DNA from: Paenibacillus pinistramenti
GTDB taxonomy: Bacteria; Bacillota; Bacilli; Paenibacillales; Paenibacillaceae
Assembly: GCF_005869875.1 (NCBI RefSeq)
Contig: NZ_VAWG01000007.1
Coordinates: 1-64,000, forward strand
Direction of reading: 5' to 3'
DNA length: 64,000 nucleotides
In this document: piece by piece, positions 50,853 to 59,292 of the stretch
Numbering within the stretch: position 1 is the stretch's first letter
Layout: each line of letters starts with the position of its first letter
Notes under the pieces: generated by a model
Seen by the model: the letters and a program-made list of their open reading frames with translations, nothing else
What the model was told of the DNA's origin: nothing
The model's database searches: none
Position numbers and translations under genes: made by a program

Positions 50853-52847
50853 CTATTCGCTTTCTTTAATAATGGCTCTTCCTTCCACATGCCGTTTGCC
50901 GAACTGCTTCTTCAGCTTGCGGTGCTCCTTGGATTCAAAGACGATATCCAGGTCATAATCTTCCCCGGGGTACAGCTCACTCCGGCTGATATAGGGCTTC
51001 AGGCGTTTATGGCTGATTGTCATCTTCTGCTTCTGCACCTGAACGCCGAGCATCCCCCGGCTGTCCTCCAAAGCGCAGATAATGCCCACTCTGTTCAGCG
51101 AGGTCACCCATACGGCATCTCCCACCTGAAATGGGAGTCTGCCCTGCTTCTCCTCCACCGGGGCTTCATCCCCTGAACCGGCTGCGGCCGGAACTTCTTC
51201 CTGGGCTTCCGGCGGACTGCCTGCCTCTGACCCAAAATGGCTCCCGTCAGTCCGGTCAGACACCATTTCTTCATCCCGAAGCTTCTCTCCGGGGACAACC
51301 GCCTGCCCGCTTCCATCCGCAGCCGGCCGCTGCATCAGCTCGCGCGACCGCCGGACGACTCCTTCGCTCATGCCGAGCCGCCGGGCGATTTCAAGCGCGT
51401 AGCTCTGTCCTGCTTCACCGAGGGTGAGCCGGTACAGCGGCTTCAGAGACACCGGATCAAATTCCATCCGGGCGTTGCGGAACCCCGGCGTTCTCGCCGC
51501 AAACTCCTTCAGGCCGTTAAAATGGGTGGTCACCGCGATAACCGCCCCCTTGGCCCCAAGCTCCTCCAGAATGGCGATGGATAATGCCATGCCCTCCGCC
51601 GGATCGGTCCCTGCCGCCAGCTCATCAATCAGCATAAGACTTGCGCTGTCGGCTGTCTCCAGCATCTGCGCCAGGCTGGCAATCTGCGCGGAGAAGGTGC
51701 TTAGAGACTGCTCCAGGCTCTGTCCGTCGCCGATGACGGCTCTGATGTTCCGGAATACCGCAAGACAAGAGCCCTCCTCCACCGGTACAAGCAGCCCGGA
51801 CTGGGCCATTAAAGTCAGAAGGCCTATCGTCTTCAGCACGACCGTTTTCCCGCCGGTGTTGGGCCCTGTAATGATCATCCCTTTGGCTGAGCCTCCAAGT
51901 GTGACATCAAGCGGCACCATGGACTGCAGCAGCTTGGGGTGTCTCCCTCCTGTGATGCGAATCATGCCCTCCCGGTTGAGCGGAACGTTCCGCCCGCCGA
52001 TGGCCGCGCCGTATTTTCCCTTGGCAAAAATAAAATCATACATCCCCGTAATCTCGATGTTCTGCTTGAGCTGTGCTGCCGAGGATTCCAGAAGCGCCGA
52101 CAGCATCGCCAGAATTTTCGCCTCCTCTTTGGCTTCTTCACCGGCCAGCATATTAAGCTCAAACTGCATGGATGAAATTTCATCGGGCTCGACGAAGACG
52201 GTCTGCCCGCTCGTGGATTGATCCAGCACCGTCCCTTTGACCTGCCGGTAATATTCTTTCTTCACCGGAATCACATAGCGTCCGTCGCGGGTGCTGACGA
52301 GGTGCTCCTGCAGAATGGAGCTGTACTTGGACAGAACAGTCTGCATCCGTTTCTGTATACGTTCCTTCAGCGTATCCATCTTGCGGCGGACCTTCTCCAG
52401 CTCTCTGCTGGCGCTGCTCTCAATCCGGCCATGGCGGATACAGCGGCTGATCTCGCTTTGAAGCTGCTGCTCTTCATATAAAGACAGCGCGTAGGAAGCG
52501 ATGACTGGCGCGAGCTCATTTTTGCCTGCCATGTACTTCTTCAGCTGGCCGCAGCTGTGCAGAAACTGGCTGACTGCAGTGAAATCCTGCTCGCCGAACA
52601 AATAGCCGCTGCCGAGCAGGGAGACGACAAATTCAATCCCTTCAAGCGAAGGAAGCGGGACGCTTGCTCCTTTCATAAGAATGGCCGCCGCTTCTGCCGT
52701 CTCAGCCAGCCTGCGCCCGGCGTTCTCCAGCTGCGTCTCCGGAGCAAGCGCGGCCGCTCTCCGGCGTCCTTCATAAGAAACCGCGTACCGCGCCACTTCC
52801 TGCACTACCTCTTCGTAACCAAGTGTCTGCAGCGTTTGCTGATCCAT
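50853..52847 (-). CDS. MutS2-like DNA-binding ATPase without Smr domain
   Basis: A 664-residue protein with the MutS2 core. N-terminal clamp/lever helices lie at residues about 1-280, and the ATPase follows: GMIITGPNTGGKTVVLKTIGLL (Walker A, about 330), STFSAQIASLAQML, LMLIDELAAGTDPAEG (Walker B), and VTTHFNGLKEFA. The C-terminal part is a short beta domain (VGDAVWVTSLNRVGIICAL) and ends KKQFGKRHVEGRAIIKESE. True MutS2 proteins go on to an Smr endonuclease domain, which is missing here. It is thus probably a MutS2 paralogue rather than MutS2 itself. AAAGGAGG precedes the ATG. Confidence 0.9.
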   Translation of the reverse strand: MDQQTLQTLGYEEVVQEVARYAVSYEGRRRAAALAPETQLENAGRRLAETAEAAAILMKGASVPLPSLEGIEFVVSLLGSGYLFGEQDFTAVSQFLHSCGQLKKYMAGKNELAPVIASYALSLYEEQQLQSEISRCIRHGRIESSASRELEKVRRKMDTLKERIQKRMQTVLSKYSSILQEHLVSTRDGRYVIPVKKEYYRQVKGTVLDQSTSGQTVFVEPDEISSMQFELNMLAGEEAKEEAKILAMLSALLESSAAQLKQNIEITGMYDFIFAKGKYGAAIGGRNVPLNREGMIRITGGRHPKLLQSMVPLDVTLGGSAKGMIITGPNTGGKTVVLKTIGLLTLMAQSGLLVPVEEGSCLAVFRNIRAVIGDGQSLEQSLSTFSAQIASLAQMLETADSASLMLIDELAAGTDPAEGMALSIAILEELGAKGAVIAVTTHFNGLKEFAARTPGFRNARMEFDPVSLKPLYRLTLGEAGQSYALEIARRLGMSEGVVRRSRELMQRPAADGSGQAVVPGEKLRDEEMVSDRTDGSHFGSEAGSPPEAQEEVPAAAGSGDEAPVEEKQGRLPFQVGDAVWVTSLNRVGIICALEDSRGMLGVQVQKQKMTISHKRLKPYISRSELYPGEDYDLDIVFESKEHRKLKKQFGKRHVEGRAIIKESE

Positions 52848-52880
52848 GTGCCGTAATCCTCCTTTAATGTTCGACAAATA

Positions 52881-52924
52881 AAAAAAGGGCAGAGAATGAA
52901 CGAATTCATTCCCTGCCCCTTTAA
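52881..52924 (-). terminator. Terminator-like hairpin 34 nt before the mutS2-like start
   Basis: On the minus strand AAAGGGGCAGGGAATGAA pairs with TTCATTCTCTGCCCTTT, followed by TTTT. It stands between the upstream structured region and the gene, where it could attenuate transcription. Confidence 0.75.
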
Positions 52925-52983
52925 ACCTCAAGCTTATGAATGGGGTACAGCCCTGCACCTAAATCCAGCCCTGCAAAAAGACA

Positions 52984-53199
52984 AAAAAACCGTGCTGCAA
53001 AGACAGCACGGTTTGCCGGATGGATTCCCCAATGATCATAAGCCGCTAATAGGCGACAATGATGCTCCGTGTGTTCTTAACTAATTTCAGGATGAATTCG
53101 GGCATAGGAAAGCCAGGCTTCCTTCATCGAACTCATCGTTATGAAATTGCTTAGTTAAGAACGTTCACCGTCATCAAAATCTCTCCCATTCAGTAGGTT
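52984..53199 (-). ncRNA. Candidate structured RNA with own promoter and terminator
   Basis: On the minus strand a promoter-like pair, TTGACG (53234-53229) and TACAGT (53211-53206) with 17 bp spacing, precedes about 215 nt rich in pairing. GTTCTTAACTAA (53162-53151) is perfectly complementary to TTAGTTAAGAAC (53084-53073), and nested pairs (TGAAA, TCATC, CGAA, GGAAGCC) build one long hairpin. A second hairpin lies at about 53030-53062. The end is an intrinsic terminator, AAACCGTGCT and AGCACGGTTT with TTTTT (53015-52984). No coding frame fits. It is not 6S, tmRNA, SRP RNA or RNase P RNA by my reading; the class is unknown. Confidence 0.5.
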
Positions 53200-53451
53200 A
53201 CCGTAACTGTACCAATTCCTCCCTGCAGCGTCAATAGGCGGAAACCTGTATAGCCATTTATTCCAATTCTTTTCCATTCCCAGAAGTTAACAGGCGCTGC
53301 AGCCTGTTTTCAGCGAATAAAGCTGATCTTCTGCCCTTTTACGTATGATTTGAACGTTTAATGACGCTAACGCTCATTTTATTGTCATTCCCATTTGAAG
53401 TATGATAGATGTATTGTTTTTTTATTCTTTTTGGAAAGGCAGGTTACCCAA

Positions 53452-55326
53452 GTGTTATTACAAAACCGTCTCTTCAAGATGCTCAGCGGCCTGAAAGTGT
53501 TCTGGATATTCTCCCTGATCATGATTGTGAAGAGTTATTTAGCATGGACGGCTGTCTTTGACGGAATCCCTCCGTTGTCCCCGATCCTGAAGGAGGTTCC
53601 CTTCGTCTGGATCACGTTCTGTCTGGTTGAATACTTTGCCTCCAAACGCAAAATGTTATATTACCTGATCGTCAATCTTCTGCTTACAGGGCTATTCTTT
53701 GCGGTCATTATTTATCACAAATACTACGGGGTCATTGTAACCTATCATGCGCTGCAGCAGGTGAATCAGGTCACCGCCGTCAGCAACAGCGTGTTCTCCC
53801 TGCTTGCCCCGTATTATCTGCTGATCTTCCTTGATATTGTAGTGATCGGCATTTATCTGATCTACCGGCTTCGTGTCCGCAAGCGGCTGGGCATCAGAGC
53901 GCAGGCGCCGCGGCGCACAAACAGAGCGCTGGTATCCGCAGTTATCGTGCTTTCTCTGGCGCTGTGCCTCGTCAACACCTGGCCAAACCGGGCGAGCATG
54001 AACGAGATCAGAAAAGCGGAAGCGATGGGCATTCTGAATTACGAAGCCTACACGCTCTTGTCCAGCAAGAAAGAGAACTTAGTGGACAGCAACCAAATCA
54101 CCCAGGACACCATTGATAAGCTGAAAGGCGTCTCGGGCCTAGAGAACCCCGTCTACTTTGGCAAAGCCAAAGGCAAGAACCTGATCATCATTCAAATGGA
54201 ATCGCTGCAAAATTTCCTCATCAATCTAAAGATTGACGGACAGGAAATTACGCCGAACCTGAACAAGCTGGCGAGTGAAAGTCTTTATTTTCCAAACTTC
54301 TACCAAATGGTAGGCCAGGGGAACACTTCGGATGCGGAGTTTGTAGTGAACACCTCCTTCTATATTCCGCCGAATGAGGCGGCAACGCAGAATTATCCGG
54401 ACAAACAGCTGCCCAGCCTGCCGAAGCTGCTCCAGGCGAATAACTACGATACCGCAACGTTCCATACGAATATCGTAGAGTTCTGGAACCGCGGCGAGCT
54501 GTACAAAGCGCTGGGCTGGAACCGCTACTATGACCAGGAATTCTATGGCACTGACAACACTGTATTTTTCGGGCCGGTAGATGAAGTTCTGTATAAAAAG
54601 ACTTTGCCTGAACTGCAAAAAATGGATGCGGCTGACCAGCCGTTCTATGCCCAAGTCATTTCCATGACGGCGCATCATCCTTTTACCATTCCGCATGAGC
54701 TGGATAAAATCCAGCTGCCGGAGCGCTACCAGGACACCATGGTCGGCGACTATATCCGTTCGCAGAACTATGCCGACTGGGCGCTGGGGCAGTTCATCCA
54801 GGAGCTCAAGGATACCGGCATCTGGGATAACAGTGTCATTATGCTGTACGGCGACCATCAGGGGCTGCCGAAATACTCTCTGACCAATGCCGAGATGGAC
54901 CTGATGGAGGAAATTTACGGCCACCCTTACGGCAACCTGGATATGATCAACATTCCACTGATCGTTTCCGTTCCAGGAGTGGAGCCGCAGGTCATCGACC
55001 ATGTCGGCGGCGAAGTGGACATTTTGCCTACAGCAGCCAATCTGCTGGGCGTGTCCCTGGACAATCAGATTCATTTTGGCGAAGACATCCTGAATCAGTC
55101 CTATAATCTCCTGCCGGAGCGCTATTACCTGCCGTCAGGCTCATTCCTGAACAACAAGGCGCTGTTCGTACCGGGCGTCTGGTACAGTGACGGCGAAGAA
55201 ACGCCGCTGGCAAAGGACAGCGCTGCGCAGGCGCTGACGAGCGAAGACGAGTACGAACGGGCGCTGAAGCTGCTGCAGCTGTCAGACAGCTATGTGAAGC
55301 AGCTGCCGGACCGTACGGACAAGTAA
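53452..55326 (+). CDS. ltaS: Lipoteichoic acid synthase-like sulfatase-domain protein
   Basis: A 624-residue polymerase of glycerol-phosphate chains. Five membrane segments lie in the first 190 residues (FWIFSLIMIVKSYLAW, WITFCLVEYF, LIVNLLLTGLFFAVII, YYLLIFLDIVVIGIYLI and LVSAVIVLSLALCLV). The outer catalytic domain has LIIIQMESLQNFLI (metal Glu), MVGQGNTSDAEFVVNTSF (nucleophile Thr), HTNIVEFWNR, and VIMLYGDHQGLP with metal Asp and His. The family uses phosphatidylglycerol. Start is GTG at 53452 after GGCAGG; an internal ATG nine codons later is possible. Confidence 0.93.
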   Translation: MLLQNRLFKMLSGLKVFWIFSLIMIVKSYLAWTAVFDGIPPLSPILKEVPFVWITFCLVEYFASKRKMLYYLIVNLLLTGLFFAVIIYHKYYGVIVTYHALQQVNQVTAVSNSVFSLLAPYYLLIFLDIVVIGIYLIYRLRVRKRLGIRAQAPRRTNRALVSAVIVLSLALCLVNTWPNRASMNEIRKAEAMGILNYEAYTLLSSKKENLVDSNQITQDTIDKLKGVSGLENPVYFGKAKGKNLIIIQMESLQNFLINLKIDGQEITPNLNKLASESLYFPNFYQMVGQGNTSDAEFVVNTSFYIPPNEAATQNYPDKQLPSLPKLLQANNYDTATFHTNIVEFWNRGELYKALGWNRYYDQEFYGTDNTVFFGPVDEVLYKKTLPELQKMDAADQPFYAQVISMTAHHPFTIPHELDKIQLPERYQDTMVGDYIRSQNYADWALGQFIQELKDTGIWDNSVIMLYGDHQGLPKYSLTNAEMDLMEEIYGHPYGNLDMINIPLIVSVPGVEPQVIDHVGGEVDILPTAANLLGVSLDNQIHFGEDILNQSYNLLPERYYLPSGSFLNNKALFVPGVWYSDGEETPLAKDSAAQALTSEDEYERALKLLQLSDSYVKQLPDRTDK

Positions 55327-55365
55327 GCTGCACTTCTCTTCACTTTTGCACTTATCAATTATCCG

Positions 55366-55405
55366 CTCATCATGTATCTGCTTATCATGTATCTGCTCAT
55401 CATGG
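55366..55405. repeat. 15-bp direct repeat after ltaS
   Basis: CTCATCATGTATCTG is followed at once by CTTATCATGTATCTG and a partial third copy, CTCATCATGGG. Confidence 0.8.
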
Positions 55406-55452
55406 GAACGTTCGAATGCTGCGAAGGCGGCAGCCGGACGTTCTTCTTTTTA
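55406..55452 (+). terminator. Terminator of ltaS
   Basis: GAACGTTCG..TGCTGC pairs with GCGGCA..CGGACGTTC, followed by TTCTTTTT. Confidence 0.85.
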
Positions 55453-55595
55453 TATGAATGGATGGAGCGGCTGCCAATTTTACACTTATTAAACTTAAAC
55501 GTTGACTATCTATATTTATTGTCATAAAATCGTTCATTATCACTTCAAGAGCAAGATCTAACAGGATAAAGAACAAGAATAAGGAGCCAAACATT

Positions 55596-56510
55596 TTGAC
55601 TAATTCAGCTTACCGTGTGTTGTTATATTATAAATTCGTCCGGATCGAGGATCCTGCGGCCTTTACCGCCGAGCATCTGCAGTACTGCAAAGACCTTGGC
55701 CTCAAAGGGCGCATCCTGATTGCCGCGGAAGGCATTAACGGGACTGTGTCCGGCACCTGGGAACAGACCGAGCAGTATATGAATGACCTGCGCAGCAACC
55801 CGCTGTTCGCAGATATTGTTATTAAAATCGACGAAGCCGAGGGCCATGCCTTCAAAAAAATGTTCGTCCGCCACAAGCAGGAGCTTGTCACCTTCCGCTA
55901 CGAGAAGCCGCTTGATCCGAATACGAAGTTTGGCAACCGCCTTTCTCCGAAAGAATTTTACGAGCAGCTGCAGCAGGAAGACGTAGTCGTCATCGACGGG
56001 CGCAACGATTATGAATATGAAATCGGCCATTTCCGCGGGGCAATCCGCCCGGATGTGGAGTCCTTCCGCGAATTTCCGGATTGGATCAGAGCCAACATGA
56101 GCCAGTTCAAGGACAAGAAGGTGCTGACCTACTGCACCGGCGGCATCCGCTGTGAGAAGCTGACCGGCTTCCTGATTGACGAGGGCTTCCAGGATGTCAA
56201 CCAGCTTGAAGGCGGCATTGTCACCTACGGCAAGGATTCTGAGGTGCAGGGCCGTTTGTTTGATGGAAAATGTTATGTCTTCGACGAGCGGATCTCCGTG
56301 CCGATTAACCGGACGGAAGAGGACGTCGTGATCGCCGAGTGCTACCACTGCGGCAAGACGCATGACCGCTATATCAACTGCCCGACCTGCAACCTGCAGC
56401 ATGTCTGCTGCGAGGAATGCGAAGAGACGCATCACAACTTCTGCTCTTCCGAATGCCGGGAGCATGCGCCTGCAGATTACATTTATGAGAAGACGGGGGT
56501 TTCTCTTTGA
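55596..56510 (+). CDS. trhO: tRNA uridine-34 hydroxylase TrhO (rhodanese family)
   Basis: A 304-residue protein that hydroxylates U34 of tRNA in an oxygen-dependent way. The N-terminal domain begins [15 protein letters not shown] and includes [17 protein letters not shown]. The rhodanese domain (about 120-220) has the catalytic Cys in [16 protein letters not shown]-terminal cysteine-rich tail ([39 protein letters not shown] in parts) probably binds zinc. Start is TTG with AAGGAG 9 nt before it. The stop overlaps the next frame, so both genes are probably coupled. Confidence 0.95.
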   Translation: MTNSAYRVLLYYKFVRIEDPAAFTAEHLQYCKDLGLKGRILIAAEGINGTVSGTWEQTEQYMNDLRSNPLFADIVIKIDEAEGHAFKKMFVRHKQELVTFRYEKPLDPNTKFGNRLSPKEFYEQLQQEDVVVIDGRNDYEYEIGHFRGAIRPDVESFREFPDWIRANMSQFKDKKVLTYCTGGIRCEKLTGFLIDEGFQDVNQLEGGIVTYGKDSEVQGRLFDGKCYVFDERISVPINRTEEDVVIAECYHCGKTHDRYINCPTCNLQHVCCEECEETHHNFCSSECREHAPADYIYEKTGVSL

Positions 56511-56512
56511 AC

Positions 56513-57208
56513 ATGATGAAAGAACTGCCGACTCGCGAGCATCTGCTCCATCTGCTGAAGACCCGCGGGCCCTTAACGGCTAAGGAAATGTCGGCCGAGC
56601 TTCGCATTACCGAAATGGCGGTGCGCCGCCACCTCGGAACGCTTGAGCGCGACGGGCTCATCGAGCCGCGCCTCCAGCGGCAGACGATGGGCCGTCCTAC
56701 GTCCGTTTATGCGCTGACGGAGGAAGCGGAGAGCTTGTTCCCAAAGACGTATCATAAAGTAGCTTTGGATCTGCTCGGCGAGCTCGCTGAAGAGGCCGGA
56801 CCTGACATGGTGAACCGCCTGTTCGAGCGCCGCAAGCTGAAGCTGATGCGCAGCTATGAGCCGAGAATGGCCGGCGAGGACCTTCGCGGCAAGGTCCGGC
56901 TGCTCGCCGAAATGCAGAATGACGGCGGCTATATGGCGGAATGCGAGGAAATGGATAACGGACAGTTTATTCTGAAAGAATATAATTGTCCAATTTATCA
57001 GGTTGCGAATACCTACAATCAGGCCTGCAGCTGTGAGCTGGAGCTGTTTCAGTCCCTGCTCGGGACGGACGTGCAGCGGACCGAATGCCTGGCCAAGGGC
57101 GGCAGCTGCTGCACGTATGTCATCTCGCAGGAGGCCCCTGCGGATTCGGCGGAAGCAGGAAGTACCGGGGATGCCGGGATTGCTGGAGGCAGCGGGAAGC
57201 AGGGGTAA
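56513..57208 (+). CDS. HTH regulator with C-terminal cysteine cluster, SufR-like
   Basis: A 231-residue regulator. The N-terminal DeoR/ArsR-type helix-turn-helix is ELPTREHLLHLLKTRGPLTAKEMSAELRITEMAVRRHLGTLERDGLI. The C-terminal segment EYNCPIYQVANTYNQACSCELELFQSLL...CLAKGGSCCTYVI resembles SufR, whose cysteines hold an Fe-S cluster that senses iron and redox state. The last 30 residues are Gly/Ala/Ser-rich. A TTG two codons upstream overlaps the trhO stop and could be the start instead. A sodA gene follows 247 bp downstream. Confidence 0.88.
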   Translation: MMKELPTREHLLHLLKTRGPLTAKEMSAELRITEMAVRRHLGTLERDGLIEPRLQRQTMGRPTSVYALTEEAESLFPKTYHKVALDLLGELAEEAGPDMVNRLFERRKLKLMRSYEPRMAGEDLRGKVRLLAEMQNDGGYMAECEEMDNGQFILKEYNCPIYQVANTYNQACSCELELFQSLLGTDVQRTECLAKGGSCCTYVISQEAPADSAEAGSTGDAGIAGGSGKQG

Positions 57209-57455
57209 GACCGAGCTGCCGCGGCGATCAGAAGCAGCGGTAAACCCCGGCTGCGGCGGCCGGAAACAGGAGTAAGACCGAGCTGCGGCTGCACCGATCA
57301 GAAGCAGCTTCATGACGGAGCCCGGCCGCGGCCGGGCCCGGAGCTGCCCGTGAAACCCCAACTTATGATACATATTTGTTGACTAAGTTGGAAAACTTTT
57401 TTACAATGGCAGATGTAAGTAAGTTTGAACCCACTTTTAAGGAGGAATTTTAATC
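57209..57455. other. GC-rich intergenic region with duplicated segment, then sodA promoter
   Basis: TAAGACCGAGCTGC followed by CGATCAGAAGCAGC occurs twice within about 110 bp (57207-57240 and 57272-57308), interrupted by variable GC-rich sequence. The last 90 bp are AT-rich and carry the sodA promoter. Confidence 0.6.
57379..57407 (+). promoter_or_regulatory. Strong sigma-A promoter of sodA copy 2
   Basis: TTGACT (57379-57384) and TACAAT (57402-57407) are separated by exactly 17 bp, about 49 bp before the start codon. Confidence 0.75.
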
Positions 57456-58064
57456 ATGGCTCATCAATTGCCAGCATTGCCTTACCCAGCTAACGCTCTG
57501 GAACCTCATATCGACGAAACGACTATGAACATTCACCACGACCGTCACCATAATACATATGTGACTAACCTGAACGCTGCTTTGGAGAGCGCTCCTGAGC
57601 TGCAGGACAAATCCGTTGAAGAGCTGATTGCTAACCTGGACGCTGTTCCTGAAAGCATCCGCACAGCTGTCCGCAACAACGGCGGCGGCCATGCGAACCA
57701 CTCCCTGTTCTGGGAAGTGATCGGACCAAACGCCGGCGGCGCTCCTAAAGGCAACGTTGCTGCTGCGATCGACAGCGAGCTTGGCGGCTTCGACAAGTTC
57801 AAAGAAGATTTCACTAAAGCAGCTACTACACGCTTCGGCAGCGGCTGGGCCTGGTTGTCCGTGAAAGACGGCAAACTGGTGGTTTCCAGCACACCTAACC
57901 AAGACAGCCCAATCATGGAAGGTGCTACACCAATCCTTGGTCTGGACGTTTGGGAGCATGCTTACTACCTGAACTACCAAAACAAACGCCCTGACTACAT
58001 CGGAGCTTTCTGGAACGTAGTGAACTGGGACGAAGTTGAGAAGCGCTACAACGCTGCGAAGTAA
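57456..58064 (+). CDS. sodA: Superoxide dismutase, Mn type (copy 2)
   Basis: A 202-residue superoxide dismutase with the same metal ligands as the copy at 31995: [22 protein letters not shown], and [26 protein letters not shown] lies 8 nt before the ATG. The codons here (GCT, CCT, GTT) look more like those of highly expressed genes than in copy 1, and the promoter is nearly consensus. This is probably the main dismutase, which is an inference. Confidence 0.97.
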   Translation: MAHQLPALPYPANALEPHIDETTMNIHHDRHHNTYVTNLNAALESAPELQDKSVEELIANLDAVPESIRTAVRNNGGGHANHSLFWEVIGPNAGGAPKGNVAAAIDSELGGFDKFKEDFTKAATTRFGSGWAWLSVKDGKLVVSSTPNQDSPIMEGATPILGLDVWEHAYYLNYQNKRPDYIGAFWNVVNWDEVEKRYNAAK

Positions 58065-58113
58065 TTAAAGAGCCCTGCAGGCTGCGGCTGAATAAGCCGT
58101 AGACCGGGTATAG

Positions 58114-58154
58114 TAAAAACTCCTCTTCCGGATTTCGGGAGAGGAGTTTTTTTG
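58114..58154. terminator. Bidirectional terminator after sodA copy 2
   Basis: AAAAACTCCTCTTCCG pairs with CGGGAGAGGAGTTTTT around GATTT; it ends both sodA and the convergent GH18 gene. Confidence 0.9.
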
Positions 58155-58176
58155 CGTTATTTTACAGGAAACCATT

Positions 58177-59268
58177 CTAGTTAGAAACGGGACTGCTCTG
58201 AGGGGAAACTGCCCGGTGGATGGCGTCCAGCAGGGTGCGGCCAGGGTCGCATTTATATTCCCAGAACATGATTCCGCCCAGCCCCTGCTCCTTGATGTAT
58301 TCACATTTGCAGGTGATCGACTGCTCATCGTCATAGGTGATGAACGTGCTCCCATTGAACAGATACGGCGCTTTGGCTTCATCGTCCCAGTAACGGAGGT
58401 AGCCATTTTTGCCGATGTATTCAGCCTCCAGCTCACCGTAATCCGGTCCGTAGCCGCCGAAGCTCCCGGTCATCTGGCAGAGGCCGTGGTTGTTGTCCGG
58501 AACGTCCTTCCACATCCGGGAGTAAAAAGCCGCGCCCAGCAGCAGCTTCTCCTTCGGCACGCCTGCCCGGATAAACATCTGGGCGGAAGCGTGGGCGCTG
58601 ATCCGGAACAGGTCTCCGGTGGCGGTATATAAATTGGTATGATGCCCGGTCAGCGTCTGAAAGCCGCCGCGCATGTCGTAGGTCATCAGCTGAACATAAT
58701 CCAGGTACCGCGCAGCCTGATCCATTTCCGTGCCGTCCAGGTAATACTGGTCCGCTCCGGCGGCGATGGTCAGGAGGTAATGGCTTCCGTCCTTCCGCCC
58801 TTGTTCGTCCAGCCCTTCACGGATTGCTGCAAGCAGCAGCGTGAAGTTTGTCTTGTCCGCAGGACTCGACGCGATGCCGGCTTCCGGGTAGCAGGGATAC
58901 TCCCAGTCCAGGTCAATGCCGTCGATGGCATAGTTCTCCACGACTTTGACGGCCGATTTCGCCATCCGGCTTCTGCCTTCAGACGTGGAAGCCGCCTCCG
59001 AGAAGCCCCCGGCGCTCCAGCCGCCGACGGACAGAAGGATGGTTAAGTCCGGATTCATCTTTTTCAGGTCCGGCAGCTGCTCAAGGCTGATCAGATGTGC
59101 GGTCTGGATCTCATCGTCCTTGACGTGTCCGAAGGCGATATTCAAATGCGTCAGCTTCAGGGCATCCTCCCGGCTAAGGGATGAAATATCCCGGTCGCCG
59201 ACGTAGCCGACAACACGGCAAGGGGGGATGCCTGGCTGTGGTTGTAGCGGGTTGTTTTCCTGTTCCAT
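58177..59268 (-). CDS. Glycoside hydrolase family 18 protein (chitinase-like)
   Basis: A 363-residue TIM-barrel protein. The GH18 motif is DGIDLDWEYP (about residue 116), with the catalytic Glu last. RVVGYVGDRDISSL is the first strand, ILLSVGGWSAGGFSEAAS the substrate block, and VQLMTYDMRGGF and GIMFWEYKCDPG the later strands. No signal peptide is present, unlike secreted chitinases, so a cytoplasmic role on imported amino-sugar oligosaccharides is likely. It stands last in a gene cluster with a transglutaminase-like, a CBM9-like and a GH29 gene. Confidence 0.92.
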   Translation of the reverse strand: MEQENNPLQPQPGIPPCRVVGYVGDRDISSLSREDALKLTHLNIAFGHVKDDEIQTAHLISLEQLPDLKKMNPDLTILLSVGGWSAGGFSEAASTSEGRSRMAKSAVKVVENYAIDGIDLDWEYPCYPEAGIASSPADKTNFTLLLAAIREGLDEQGRKDGSHYLLTIAAGADQYYLDGTEMDQAARYLDYVQLMTYDMRGGFQTLTGHHTNLYTATGDLFRISAHASAQMFIRAGVPKEKLLLGAAFYSRMWKDVPDNNHGLCQMTGSFGGYGPDYGELEAEYIGKNGYLRYWDDEAKAPYLFNGSTFITYDDEQSITCKCEYIKEQGLGGIMFWEYKCDPGRTLLDAIHRAVSPQSSPVSN

Positions 59269-59292
59269 GATTCTGTCTCCCTCTCTTTCCGC

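Noticed and set aside
53016-53199. RNase P, 6S, tmRNA or SRP RNA gene
   Set aside because: The closing GTTCTTAACT stem recalled type-B RNase P, but the GAGGAAAGTCC core and the length are missing. The signature sequences of 6S, tmRNA and SRP RNA are also absent.
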